64,000 nt of DNA, taken from NCBI RefSeq assembly GCF_014750685.1, contig NZ_JAAXGE010000003.1, forward strand, positions 310,001 to 374,000. Reading direction: 5' to 3'. A model generated the notes under the pieces. It saw nothing but the letters and a program-made list of their open reading frames with translations, was not told where the DNA came from and made no database searches. A program made the translations under genes and the position numbers. This DNA is from Bacteroides sp. GM023. GTDB taxonomy: Bacteria > Bacteroidota > Bacteroidia > Bacteroidales > Bacteroidaceae. Positions 1-9,799 of the stretch are shown here, piece by piece; the stretch's first letter is position 1, and each line of letters starts with the position of its first letter.

Positions 1-53
1 TTCCCTTTCTTTATGTATAAACTCTATAATTTATGCACTTGTTAACGAAAAAG

Positions 54-84
54 TTGTTTAATACGAATTACAATTATACATTTG
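54..84 (+). promoter_or_regulatory. Bacteroides-type promoter for the first gene
   Basis: A TTG (54-56) lies 20 bases before TACATTTG (77-84). This matches the Bacteroides sigma consensus (TTTG near -33, TAnnTTTG near -7). The predicted start site near 91 leaves a leader of about 50 bases before the ATG at 142. Confidence 0.6.
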
Positions 85-141
85 TATTGTTAAACAATAA
101 GGAAGTATAATCCTTGAATATTAATTTAAAACTTTAAAATT

Positions 142-714
142 ATGAAGAAGAGTGTTTTATTTGTATTATTTGCGCTGATTTCAGTAGCAGGTTTTTCTCA
201 AATTGCAGGTTGGAATGCCAAAGTTGGTATGAACATCAGTAATTACACAGGTGATGCTGATATGAATGCCAAGATTGGTTTCAAACTTGGTGGTGGTTTT
301 GAATATGCTTTTGATGATACATGGTCACTGCAGCCTTCATTGTTTCTGACAACAAAAGGTGCAAAGAAAGATGGAAATAGTGTTAATGCAATGTACCTGG
401 AATTACCGGTAATGGCTGCTGCCCGTTTTAATATAGCGGATAATACTAATTTTGTTGTTAATGCCGGTCCTTATTTTGCTTGCGGTATTGCTGGTAAAAC
501 AAAACATGATTTAGGAAATAATACAGAACGTAAAGTAGATACCTTTGGAGATGATGCTTTGAAACGTTTTGATGCAGGTCTTGGTGTAGGAGTAGCATTA
601 GAATTCGGAAGAATCATTGCCGGTTTGGATGGTCAATTCGGTTTGGTAGATGTACAAAAAGCCGGTAATCCTAAAAACATGAACTTCTCTATCGTTGTAG
701 GATACAAGTTCTGA
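142..714 (+). CDS. Outer-membrane beta-barrel protein, PorT/OmpW-like
   Basis: A 190-residue exported protein. Residues 1-19 form a classic signal peptide ending in AGFSQ. The rest alternates polar and hydrophobic residues in short strands, contains glycine-rich turns (KLGGGF, GLGVGVALEFG), and ends with a C-terminal aromatic (VVGYKF), as expected of a small 8-stranded outer-membrane barrel ('porin family / outer membrane beta-barrel protein'). It stands alone, with its own promoter upstream and a terminator just after it. The ligand and exact role cannot be told from sequence. Confidence 0.8.
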   Translation: MKKSVLFVLFALISVAGFSQIAGWNAKVGMNISNYTGDADMNAKIGFKLGGGFEYAFDDTWSLQPSLFLTTKGAKKDGNSVNAMYLELPVMAAARFNIADNTNFVVNAGPYFACGIAGKTKHDLGNNTERKVDTFGDDALKRFDAGLGVGVALEFGRIIAGLDGQFGLVDVQKAGNPKNMNFSIVVGYKF

Positions 715-735
715 TAACAGGATATAAAGAAAAAG

Positions 736-775
736 AAAGCCGTTGCAGAAGATGATTCGCAACGGCTTTTCTTAT
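736..775 (+). terminator. Rho-independent terminator
   Basis: An 11-bp stem (736-746 with 759-769, core GCCGTTGC/GCAACGGC) is followed by a T-rich tail. It ends the outer-membrane protein gene and is also close to the 3' end of the opposing thiamine operon. Confidence 0.8.
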
Positions 776-816
776 ATTATTGAAGGTACACTATCAATTT
801 CGATAAACTTCTTTCT

Positions 817-1425
817 TTAATCCGACAACTTCTTCAACTTCTTGAAATGCTCGATTACAGCAAGATAATTTTGATCCGAACATGCATCGAACCTGTTCCA
901 AAGGTCTCCTAGTACGACAGCTCCCCCAAAACCGAAATCTTTAATTTCCAGTAGGTTGTCTTCGTTGATACCCCCCAATGCCATTACTTTGGAATCAATG
1001 ATTTTGGCCTTTTGGGCTTCACGCAATTCTTCGGCAGTATATGTTGAATAGTAATTCACTTTAGAGATACTGTCATAGATAGGACTCATGAAGACATAAT
1101 CATAGAAATGCTTTTTGTTTTTCACCTCCTCGACAGAGTGGCACGAGCAACTGATATGTCCGTCATAGTCATGCGGCTCTTTCGGATTTCGTGCATTCAG
1201 ATGAATCCCCATCAGGTTGAATTCCTCCTTCAGATAAAAATGCTCGTGAGTGACAATGCGGCGGTGATATTTTTCCGGGATAAGAGTCAGTAATCGTTCT
1301 GAATACATGGCCGGAGTTTCCGGTTTTCTAAGATGTAGGATATCCAGGCCCTCTTCGAAAAGAGCAGTAATAATCTTATCTTCTTCAACGAAGAAAGTGG
1401 GTGTGGTGACTACAATTAATTTCAT
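817..1425 (-). CDS. TenI/ThiE-like thiamine-phosphate synthase family protein
   Basis: A 202-residue TIM-barrel protein of the ThiE/TenI family and the last gene of the thiamine operon. It has HLRKP near the N terminus, a GIHLN strand, an FMSPIYDSISK phosphate-side loop and ALGGI near the C terminus. It lacks the acidic pair (DD) that ThiE uses to hold the metal-pyrophosphate; the true ThiE lies at the other end of the operon and keeps it. A TenI-like role (thiazole tautomerase) or another salvage role is therefore more likely than coupling. A possible separate promoter sits between this gene and thiF. Confidence 0.75.
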   Translation of the reverse strand: MKLIVVTTPTFFVEEDKIITALFEEGLDILHLRKPETPAMYSERLLTLIPEKYHRRIVTHEHFYLKEEFNLMGIHLNARNPKEPHDYDGHISCSCHSVEEVKNKKHFYDYVFMSPIYDSISKVNYYSTYTAEELREAQKAKIIDSKVMALGGINEDNLLEIKDFGFGGAVVLGDLWNRFDACSDQNYLAVIEHFKKLKKLSD

Positions 1426-1451
1426 TTCCTTTGTTAACTTGGATTGTTTAG

Positions 1452-1483
1452 CAAAGTTAGTGATTAACTATATCAGAAACCAA
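1452..1483 (-). promoter_or_regulatory. Possible internal promoter before the tenI-like gene
   Basis: On the minus strand TTG (1483-1481) is followed after 21 bases by TAACTTTG (1459-1452). The predicted start lies about 20 bases before the ATG at 1425. It would allow expression of the last gene without passing through the TPP riboswitch. Confidence 0.4.
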
Positions 1484-1486
1484 CGT

Positions 1487-2179
1487 TTATAGTGAAAATT
1501 TGTTAGATTGCAATGTACGCAAGTCAATAGTCCATAGTTCACCTGCCAAAACATCGCCAAATCCGCCAATAACTTTCAGAACTTCCGTAGCTTCAATGCT
1601 TCCTACGACGGCGGGAGTAATCCCCATTACACCTTTTGGCGGTGGTGGCATCCGCTTCATTTCTTCTTCGTCAGGATAGAGATCACGGTAGCTTTTCTTC
1701 CGATCCCCGAAATTGAAAACCGAAACTTGTCCTTCAAAACCGCAGATGGCACCGTATATATACGGCTTTCCCTGCTGGATGCAAATATCATTAATCAGAT
1801 AACGTGTGGCGAAGTTATCGCAACCATCCACAACCATATTATATTCCCCGATAATATCAAAAGCATTATCCTCGGTCAATCGGGTAGAGTAGGGCTGTAT
1901 CTTAATTTCACTGTTAAGGGCGGATAGTCGCTCCGCCGCACATACTGCCTTGAACTTGCCCAGTTCTTTCTCGGAATAGAGCACTTGCCGTTGCAGATTG
2001 CTGATACTTACCACATCATCATCCACCAACCCGATACGGCCTACACCGGCACCTGCCAGGTAGAGGGCGATGGGAGAGCCTAACCCTCCCACGCCTACTA
2101 TAAGAACTTTGGCATCCAACAACTTCTTCTGACCTTCTTCACCGATTTCGGGAAGAATCATTTGTCTGTCGTACCGCAT
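1487..2179 (-). CDS. thiF: ThiF/MoeB/HesA-family adenylyltransferase
   Basis: A 230-residue E1-like enzyme that adenylates the C-terminal glycine of ThiS before sulfur transfer. It shows the nucleotide-binding GVGGLGSP loop (about residues 27-34), VDDD, NLQRQ and the VDGCDNF motif. The start is placed at 2179 (MRYDRQMILP), where family homology begins, 4 bases after thiH ends; a GTG at 2233 would add residues inside thiH. Oddity: the two CxxC pairs that normally hold zinc are absent, with SYRDLYP and PPPPKGV where they usually sit. The C-terminal GSIEATEVLK signature is intact. Confidence 0.88.
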   Translation of the reverse strand: MRYDRQMILPEIGEEGQKKLLDAKVLIVGVGGLGSPIALYLAGAGVGRIGLVDDDVVSISNLQRQVLYSEKELGKFKAVCAAERLSALNSEIKIQPYSTRLTEDNAFDIIGEYNMVVDGCDNFATRYLINDICIQQGKPYIYGAICGFEGQVSVFNFGDRKKSYRDLYPDEEEMKRMPPPPKGVMGITPAVVGSIEATEVLKVIGGFGDVLAGELWTIDLRTLQSNKFSL

Positions 2180-2183
2180 CCGT

Positions 2184-3308
2184 TTATCTTTTAAAATCGA
2201 AAGACTGGTCCCAATCCTTCCAAATCGGTTCACGGCCTAACTTCCTCAAATCACGTTCCACTTCCACCGCTTTCCGTTCATCGCTGACATGAAATTGTTC
2301 CAGCGTTTGTGGATAACTGTAATATCCTCCCGGTTCTGTTTTACTTTCCGCACTCATGGTCGTTACACCCAGTGTAGCCATGTTATTCCGGATTTCAGCA
2401 CTTTCACGGGTAGAATAAGAGATGTCCACATCATGGTCGAAGATACGCATGGCGAATGTCAGTTGAGCCAGTTCCCGGTCGTTCATAATTACGTTCGGTT
2501 GGAAACCGCCATTCTCCGACGGGCGCATACGCGGGAAGTTGACGCTGTATTTTGTTTTCCAGTAATGCTTTTGCAGATAACGCAGATGATAAGCCATCAT
2601 AGTGACATCCGTCCGCCATTCTTCCAGTCCGATCAGGACACCCATACCAATCTTGTGCACACCTGCCTGTCCCATACGGTCGAAGCCATCCACGCGCCAT
2701 TCGAATTTAGACTTCATGCCTCTTGGATGATACGTCTTGTAGTTTGACTTATTATAAGTCTCCTGAAAACAAATCACTCCGTTCAGTCCATGATCCGTCA
2801 GTTCTTTGTATTCTTCCACCTTAAGCGGCATCACCTCAATTTGCAGATTACTGAAATAAGGCTTTGCCAGATCCAGTGCACGGGCGATGTACGGAACTCC
2901 GGCTGCCGCAGGGTTCTCACCCGTCACAAGCAGAAGATTCTCAAAAGGAGCCAATCGCTTGATAGCCTTGTATTCATTGATTATCTCTTCCTCGGTCAGT
3001 ATCGTTCTTTTCATCGGATTACTGATGTGAAAACCGCAATAGACACAGGAATTGGTACATGAATTAGTCAGGTAGAGCGGAACAAACATAGAGATTGTTT
3101 TGCCGAACCGTTCCATTGTATATTTTTGGCTAAGGCGTGCCATCACTTCCAGGTAAGGAGTGGCGACAGGTGAAATCAGCGCCATAAAGTCGTTGACGTC
3201 CAAATGTTCTTTCTTGCTTAATGCACGGCGTACATCGGCATCAGTTTTGGAATAGATGGCTTTTGTCGTCTCTTCCCAGGATATTTTTTCTAATTCGTCA
3301 GAGAACAT
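2184..3308 (-). CDS. thiH: 2-iminoacetate synthase (radical SAM)
   Basis: A 374-residue radical SAM enzyme that cleaves tyrosine to dehydroglycine (2-iminoacetate) for assembly of the thiamine thiazole ring. The 4Fe-4S motif is CTNSCVYC (CX3CX2C) at about residues 83-90, followed by GFHISNP. The downstream RMRPSENGGFQP and STRESAEIRNN segments are typical of ThiH. It is encoded 100 bases after thiC and 4 bases before thiF, as expected for one transcript. Length and motifs are normal. Confidence 0.95.
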   Translation of the reverse strand: MFSDELEKISWEETTKAIYSKTDADVRRALSKKEHLDVNDFMALISPVATPYLEVMARLSQKYTMERFGKTISMFVPLYLTNSCTNSCVYCGFHISNPMKRTILTEEEIINEYKAIKRLAPFENLLLVTGENPAAAGVPYIARALDLAKPYFSNLQIEVMPLKVEEYKELTDHGLNGVICFQETYNKSNYKTYHPRGMKSKFEWRVDGFDRMGQAGVHKIGMGVLIGLEEWRTDVTMMAYHLRYLQKHYWKTKYSVNFPRMRPSENGGFQPNVIMNDRELAQLTFAMRIFDHDVDISYSTRESAEIRNNMATLGVTTMSAESKTEPGGYYSYPQTLEQFHVSDERKAVEVERDLRKLGREPIWKDWDQSFDFKR

Positions 3309-3357
3309 TTTATTAGTGATTAGTTTTTTAATGCTTAGTGATTAATGGTTGCTGTGT

Positions 3358-3397
3358 GTGATTAGTGATGACTTTTTGTAGGTTCATCACTAATCAC
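3358..3397 (-). repeat. Perfect inverted repeat between thiC and thiH
   Basis: Two 14-base arms (3358-3371 and 3384-3397) are perfect reverse complements around a 12-base loop. Extra partial copies of the arm core GTGATTAGT lie nearby (3317-3325 and about 3338-3346). In the mRNA it would form a stem-loop between thiC and thiH. There is no clear T-run, so it looks like an intercistronic processing or stabilising element or a small intergenic repeat, not a terminator. Confidence 0.6.
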
Positions 3398-3408
3398 TAT
3401 TCCGTTTA

Positions 3409-5121
<1,713 letters not shown>

Positions 5122-5134
5122 CTACTCATTCATA

Positions 5135-5911
5135 TTATTTATCCAGGAAAGCAGTCAGAGGTGAGCTTGCTTCGGCTATAAAGTTGTCCGCTTGCAGTCC
5201 TAATCCCGCTTCGTAAGCCCGTCTTCCGGCTTCGGTGGCAGCTTTGAAAGCCTTTGCCATCTCTACCGGGTTTCCGGCAACGGCGATTGCCGTATTTACC
5301 AATACGGCAGAAGCACCGAGTTCCATTGCTTCAGCAGCATGGCTTGGAGCTCCGATACCGGCATCAACGACAACGGGGATACCTGCCTGCTCGATAATAA
5401 TTTGCAGGAACTCTTTGGTTTGCAATCCCTTATTCGTGCCAATCGGAGCACCGAGAGGCATAACGGTAGCTGCACCGGCTTCTTCCAACCGTTTGCAAAG
5501 CACAGGGTCAGCCTGGCAATAAGGCAACACGACAAAGCCCAGTTTTACCAACTCTTCCGTAGCCTTCAGTGTCTCGATAGAGTCGGGGAGCAGATAACGG
5601 GGATCGGGATGAATTTCCAGTTTCAGCCAGTTCGTACCGAACGCTTCACGCGCCATCTGTGCGGCAAAAACAGCTTCTTCCGCATCACGTACACCGGAAG
5701 TATTGGGCAATAACTGGATATTCGGATGGATAATATGTCTCAGCATGTCGTCCTCTTTATTGTCCATGTCGATACGTTTCATGGCAACCGTTACCATTTC
5801 TGTGCCCGAAGCCAGAATGGACTGTTCCATAACTTCATTGGAATTGAATTTTCCTGTTCCCAGGAAAAGGCGTGAGTTAAATTCACGTCCCGCAATTACT
5901 AACTTTTCCAT
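5135..5911 (-). CDS. thiG: Thiazole synthase
   Basis: A 258-residue TIM-barrel enzyme that joins 1-deoxyxylulose 5-phosphate, 2-iminoacetate and ThiS-thiocarboxylate into the thiazole phosphate. It has LFLGTGKF at the N terminus, [12 protein letters not shown], the WLKLEI strand carrying the Schiff-base lysine, [11 protein letters not shown], and [19 protein letters not shown] for phosphate binding. It is 32 bases downstream of thiE and 34 bases before thiC. All family hallmarks are present. Confidence 0.96.
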   Translation of the reverse strand: MEKLVIAGREFNSRLFLGTGKFNSNEVMEQSILASGTEMVTVAMKRIDMDNKEDDMLRHIIHPNIQLLPNTSGVRDAEEAVFAAQMAREAFGTNWLKLEIHPDPRYLLPDSIETLKATEELVKLGFVVLPYCQADPVLCKRLEEAGAATVMPLGAPIGTNKGLQTKEFLQIIIEQAGIPVVVDAGIGAPSHAAEAMELGASAVLVNTAIAVAGNPVEMAKAFKAATEAGRRAYEAGLGLQADNFIAEASSPLTAFLDK

Positions 5912-5943
5912 GTCTTTTGGAATTTAGAATTATAGATGTTGAT

Positions 5944-6561
5944 TTATGAATTACTTAGAATTTTTCGTGTTTCCTCTACCGGATTTTCCGCCCGGAGAAT
6001 CGTGCCGGACATGGCAATCCCGTTGACTCCTGTGCGGAGAATATCAGGAATATCCTCGTTGGTGATTCCACCGATAGCCACTACGGGCAGTTCGATATTC
6101 GCTTCCTTCATTTGGGAAAGGATGGACGAATATCCTTCCAAACCCAGTACAGGGCTTAGATTCTTTTTGGTAGTGGTGAACCGGAAAGGCCCGATGCCGA
6201 GATAGTCGGCTCCGGCGCGATAATGCTGTACGACATCTTCAAATGTATTTGCCGTGCCGCCGATGATAAAGGCTTCTCCGAGTATCTGCCGTGCCTGGTC
6301 GATAGGCATATCCTTTTTACCCAGGTGCACACCGTCCACTTCCAGCTTTTTGGCCAGTTCGACGTGGTCGTCAAGGATGAGGATAGCTTCATACTCTTTA
6401 CAAAGCGGTTTCAGTTGCAGTGCTACCGCTTCCACTTCCTCGAGAGGAGCATCCTTCATGCGTAATTGAATCCATTTGCACCCGCCTTCGAGTGCCATAC
6501 GTGCCGATTCGAGGTATGAATACCGTTCGGTCTGATGCGTGATAAATTGTAGACTGACCAT
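5944..6561 (-). CDS. thiE: Thiamine-phosphate synthase
   Basis: A 205-residue ThiE that couples HMP pyrophosphate with thiazole phosphate. Motifs are QLRMKDA, LILDDHVELA (the metal-binding acidic pair), GVHLGKKDMP, GGTANTFEDV, YLGIGPFRFTTTK and VAIGGI. The ATG at 6561 is chosen because a good GGAGG sits 8 bases before it, formed by the last two glycine codons of thiS. A GTG one codon upstream is less likely. It starts 4 bases after the thiS stop, so the two are translationally coupled. Confidence 0.95.
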   Translation of the reverse strand: MVSLQFITHQTERYSYLESARMALEGGCKWIQLRMKDAPLEEVEAVALQLKPLCKEYEAILILDDHVELAKKLEVDGVHLGKKDMPIDQARQILGEAFIIGGTANTFEDVVQHYRAGADYLGIGPFRFTTTKKNLSPVLGLEGYSSILSQMKEANIELPVVAIGGITNEDIPDILRTGVNGIAMSGTILRAENPVEETRKILSNS

Positions 6562-6565
6562 CACT

Positions 6566-6766
6566 TTATCCTCCGCAAGCTGCCTTGATAATTACCAGGT
6601 TGTCATTCTCATGCAGCATGAAACGCTCCCACTCGGTGCGGGGAATCATTTTGTTGTTCACGGCGATAGCGATACCCTGAACCGGAAGTTCGAGTTGTGC
6701 TGTCAGTTGTGTAAGGGTAGAGTCAGGAATAATTTCCACCTCTTTGTTGTTCACTTGTACTTTCAT
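6566..6766 (-). CDS. thiS: Sulfur carrier protein ThiS
   Basis: A 66-residue ubiquitin-like sulfur carrier ending in the required Gly-Gly (AACGG). The C-terminal carboxylate is adenylated by ThiF, converted to thiocarboxylate and used by ThiG. It is the first gene of the operon, about 70 bases after the riboswitch core. Its final GG codons double as the ribosome-binding site of thiE. Confidence 0.95.
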   Translation of the reverse strand: MKVQVNNKEVEIIPDSTLTQLTAQLELPVQGIAIAVNNKMIPRTEWERFMLHENDNLVIIKAACGG

Positions 6767-6838
6767 TGTCCTATCAGAATAAATAAGTTGAAAGTAAATA
6801 CAAAGAGCGTGCTTTTATGGAAAGGCGATAAGAAGAAA

Positions 6839-6914
6839 CACAATCCCTACGTCAGTACTAACTGCCTCAGGTTCCTAGGGTATAATCTCAGCCCCTCATG
6901 GGGCACCCCTTTGT
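6839..6914 (-). promoter_or_regulatory. TPP riboswitch (THI element)
   Basis: Read on the minus strand, it holds the conserved thi-box blocks in order: GGGGTGCC, a short P3 hairpin, GGCTGAGAT, ACCC, GAACCTGA, a GTTAGTACTGACGTAGGGA block split across the P4/P5 side, and a closing helix (ACAA at 6914-6911 with TTGT at 6842-6839). It sits directly before thiS. Thiamine pyrophosphate binding should lower operon expression. No strong terminator hairpin was seen between it and the thiS ATG, so control of translation is plausible. Confidence 0.95.
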
Positions 6915-6925
6915 CTTTACAGGGG

Positions 6926-6933
6926 CAAAGTAA
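6926..6933 (-). promoter_or_regulatory. thiS: Possible -7 element of the thiamine operon
   Basis: TTACTTTG on the minus strand approximates the -7 consensus TAnnTTTG, one base off. The implied start at about 6919 falls right before the riboswitch core. No convincing -33 element was seen. Confidence 0.35.
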
Positions 6934-6975
6934 GCGAAAAAGAAACAGAAAAAGACTAATTCGACAGATTATTTT

Positions 6976-8958
6976 TCATTTTTCTGCCGATTCCTGTTTT
7001 TTGATAGGATGGGAAAAGACAAATCGTGCGCCATTTTTGTAGTCCTTGTCAATCCATATATCACCACCCATATACTGGATAGTCAGCTTGCAAATAGCCA
7101 GCCCCAGTCCCGTTCCCTGAATAAACTCGTTCAGTTTTTCGAAACGCTGGAATACGAGTTCCTGTTTCTCTTCGGGGATTCCTGTACCGGTATCAGTTAC
7201 GGAGAATAACATACATTGCTTTTCCTCGTCCACTTTGTAGTCCAGCGTGATACTTCCTCCCGCAGGTGTGAATTTCAACGCATTATTCAGCAGATTGATA
7301 ATGATTTGTTGCAGGCGTAGCGGGTCGGTATAAAACTTATACGGCTCTTTGGGCATCTGGAGACTGATGTTTACATCTTTCGTTTTATTCTGATTCGTCA
7401 GAGTAATCATATTCTGACAATGATTCATCAATTCACACCACTCATATTTGAATTGCAATTTTCCTGATTCCAAGCGTGATATGTCCAATACATCGCTAAT
7501 CAACTGGAGTAACAGATTGGAATTAGTCTGAACAATATTCGCGTATTCCTGAAGTTCTCCGCTATGGTCTACCGAATCAACAATCAGGCTGGAAAAGCCT
7601 ACGATGGCATTCAGCGGTGTCCGTATCTCGTGACTCATGTTAGAAACGAAGGCACTCTTTAATTGATTGGCTTCCTCGGCACGTTCCTTGGCGTCACGCA
7701 GTTCGATTTCAGATGCTTCCAGTTTCTTTTTGTCTTCCCGCAGTTGCTCTGTCGTTCTTTCAAGATGATTTTTCAGTGTTTTAGTCCGGTAATAGTAATA
7801 AAGTGAAATCATCAATCCGCCTATCAATACCAGAAATATGAGCAGAATAAACTGTACCTCCGTCTTATAAGCCACAAAGAAAGGAATCGGGCGATTGATA
7901 ACAAGTGAGTTGACAGGCAGCTTCTTGTTTTCGAATCCCCATTCTTTCAGCTTGTTGGCATCAAATTTATACCTGTTGGGCAGAATATTCATGCTGCTGA
8001 TATCAGTTTTCCCCAGGTCTAAAAATTGGTAGGCATATTCACCCATGCTTTTTCCCACACCTTCATATTGGGGAACATATCCTCCGATAGCCCAATAACC
8101 TATGGCGGTGGAAGTCATGCTGAATACCGGCAACAAAGGATTGGCTTTGGAAAAAGCATAAACGGAGTTGTTCATATAGGTAATTCCACGGTTGTCCACC
8201 CGCCAGATGCCGAGTAGCATAACCGATTTTGGAGAGAGATTCCGTAGCTGGCTGACAGCCGTATCAATGGTATGAATACGACCGTCGATATAAGTGACCG
8301 ACAGTTCCGGATAATTTTTCAGGTTCTGCTTGAACCAGGCAAGCTCGGCCAGTCCATTGTATGTATTGTCCGATACGAATACCAGATTATCCATTTCCGG
8401 ATAAAAGTCCTGCATCATTTCTATATCTTTATTGATGTCATATTCGTATGTGTTACAGTATTTTATATTATATTCCTTCATCCTCTCCGTTAAGTCGATG
8501 CTTTGAGGATTGTAGTTCTGGATATCAATCGAATCGTTCGGGATACGGATGCCGTTGCGTGACGCCATTGCACAGAAAACGGGAAGCTGCTTGTATTTCT
8601 CGTCTTCGAGATGAAGGAAACTGCTCCATGCTTCACCACCCAGCAGGACAACCAACTTCGCTTTCGGATGCTTGTCCAAAATATCGGTTAATGTCTTTTT
8701 CCATTTATGAGCCTGGGTTAAATCCGTTGCGTTCATATTTTCTACGATGGTAGAGTATTTTCCGCCCAATTGCGTATAAGTCTTTATAAATGCACTGATG
8801 TTATCGTAGGTATATTTAGTATCGGCATTATAAGAAGTGATAAAAAGTATTTCTTCCTCAGATTCTTCTGCGGTAGCGGCATTGCAGAAAATGGGGAAGA
8901 AAAGGAGAAAGGCAATGGCGATAATCAATCGTATGTTTTTTCCTTTATGTAATGTCAT
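6976..8958 (-). CDS. Membrane sensor histidine kinase with periplasmic binding-protein-like sensor
   Basis: A 660-residue kinase. A signal/anchor segment (residues 1-27) is followed by a roughly 300-residue extracytoplasmic domain resembling ABC-transporter substrate-binding proteins ([17 protein letters not shown]..., [23 protein letters not shown]). Then come one membrane span (about 368-390), a charged coiled coil, HisKA with the phospho-accepting His443 in SHEIRTP, and HATPase_c ([29 protein letters not shown]). There is no receiver domain and no adjacent regulator gene, so the partner is elsewhere. It lies upstream of the thi operon on the same strand; a link to thiamine is not shown. 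Confidence 0.88.
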   Translation of the reverse strand: MTLHKGKNIRLIIAIAFLLFFPIFCNAATAEESEEEILFITSYNADTKYTYDNISAFIKTYTQLGGKYSTIVENMNATDLTQAHKWKKTLTDILDKHPKAKLVVLLGGEAWSSFLHLEDEKYKQLPVFCAMASRNGIRIPNDSIDIQNYNPQSIDLTERMKEYNIKYCNTYEYDINKDIEMMQDFYPEMDNLVFVSDNTYNGLAELAWFKQNLKNYPELSVTYIDGRIHTIDTAVSQLRNLSPKSVMLLGIWRVDNRGITYMNNSVYAFSKANPLLPVFSMTSTAIGYWAIGGYVPQYEGVGKSMGEYAYQFLDLGKTDISSMNILPNRYKFDANKLKEWGFENKKLPVNSLVINRPIPFFVAYKTEVQFILLIFLVLIGGLMISLYYYYRTKTLKNHLERTTEQLREDKKKLEASEIELRDAKERAEEANQLKSAFVSNMSHEIRTPLNAIVGFSSLIVDSVDHSGELQEYANIVQTNSNLLLQLISDVLDISRLESGKLQFKYEWCELMNHCQNMITLTNQNKTKDVNISLQMPKEPYKFYTDPLRLQQIIINLLNNALKFTPAGGSITLDYKVDEEKQCMLFSVTDTGTGIPEEKQELVFQRFEKLNEFIQGTGLGLAICKLTIQYMGGDIWIDKDYKNGARFVFSHPIKKQESAEK

Positions 8959-8987
8959 AATTGTTTGTTATGCTGATATGAGTACTG

Positions 8988-9018
8988 CAAAAATACAACT
9001 AATGTAGCTTATATACAA
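8988..9018 (-). promoter_or_regulatory. Promoter of the histidine kinase gene
   Basis: On the minus strand TTG (9018-9016), a 20-base spacer and TATTTTTG (8995-8988) fit the Bacteroides consensus. The start site would be near 8981, giving a 23-base leader. Confidence 0.6.
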
Positions 9019-9042
9019 TAAATATTTATTTTTTATGTGAGA

Positions 9043-9076
9043 AAAAAGGTCGCTGTGAAAATCACAACGACCTTTT
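9043..9076 (-). terminator. Rho-independent terminator after the superoxide dismutase gene
   Basis: A stem of about 15 bp with one G-U pair (AAAGGTCGTTGTGA with TCACAGCGACCTTT, minus-strand reading) is followed by Ts. It lies 30 bases after the dismutase stop codon. Confidence 0.8.
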
Positions 9077-9105
9077 CATTAGTATAGTTTAGTCAGTAAA
9101 TCCGG

Positions 9106-9687
9106 TTACATTCTTTTTTCAACCACATCCCAGTCGATGATGTTCCACAGGGCGTTTACGTGGTCGGCACGGCGGTTTTGGTAATCCAGATAATAGGAGT
9201 GTTCCCACACGTCGAATCCTAGAAGCGGTTTCAATCCGGCACGTACAGGGTTGCTGCCGTTTCCTTCTTTGGTGATGTGCAGTTTGCCGTCTTTGTCAAC
9301 GGACAACCAAGCCCATCCCGAACCGAACAATCCTACTGCTGCTGCATTGAATTCTTTCTTGAAGTTTTCAAAGCTGCCGAAGTCACGTTTGATTGCTTCT
9401 CCCAGTTTGCCGGCCGGTTCCTTCTTCGCAGGTTTCGGGGCAAATTGCAGGAAATACAGATTGTGGTTCAATACTTGTCCGGCGTTATTGAATATAGCTC
9501 CATCCGGTGCTACGGCAACGATTTCCTCCACCGTTTTACCTTCATATTCTGTTCCCGGTACGAGGCTATTCAGATTATTTACATACGTTTGTAGATGTTT
9601 TCCATAATGGAAATCTATCGTTTGCTGACTGATTACAGGTTCCAACGCATTGTTTGCGTAAGGAAGTTTAGGCATTTCGTAAGTCAT
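9106..9687 (-). CDS. sodB: Superoxide dismutase (Fe/Mn family)
   Basis: A 193-residue cytoplasmic dismutase that turns superoxide into peroxide and oxygen. The metal ligands lie in HYGKH, NHNLYF and DVWEHSYY. The Gln in GQVLNH is the position used by Fe-type enzymes, while GSGWAWL is shared; Bacteroides enzymes of this type are known to be cambialistic. The start is placed at 9687 (MTYEMPKLPY), which gives the length usual in Bacteroides; an ATG at 9723 would add a short hydrophobic, methionine-rich extension. It is monocistronic with its own terminator. Confidence 0.93.
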   Translation of the reverse strand: MTYEMPKLPYANNALEPVISQQTIDFHYGKHLQTYVNNLNSLVPGTEYEGKTVEEIVAVAPDGAIFNNAGQVLNHNLYFLQFAPKPAKKEPAGKLGEAIKRDFGSFENFKKEFNAAAVGLFGSGWAWLSVDKDGKLHITKEGNGSNPVRAGLKPLLGFDVWEHSYYLDYQNRRADHVNALWNIIDWDVVEKRM

Positions 9688-9799
9688 GGTCATCATAATT
9701 AAAGACATTAATATAGTATTCATAATGTTACAAGTTTTAATTGGCTTGTTATACTATAATAACAGAAGCCTTCCGCAAAATGTTCACAGTATCTTCTTT

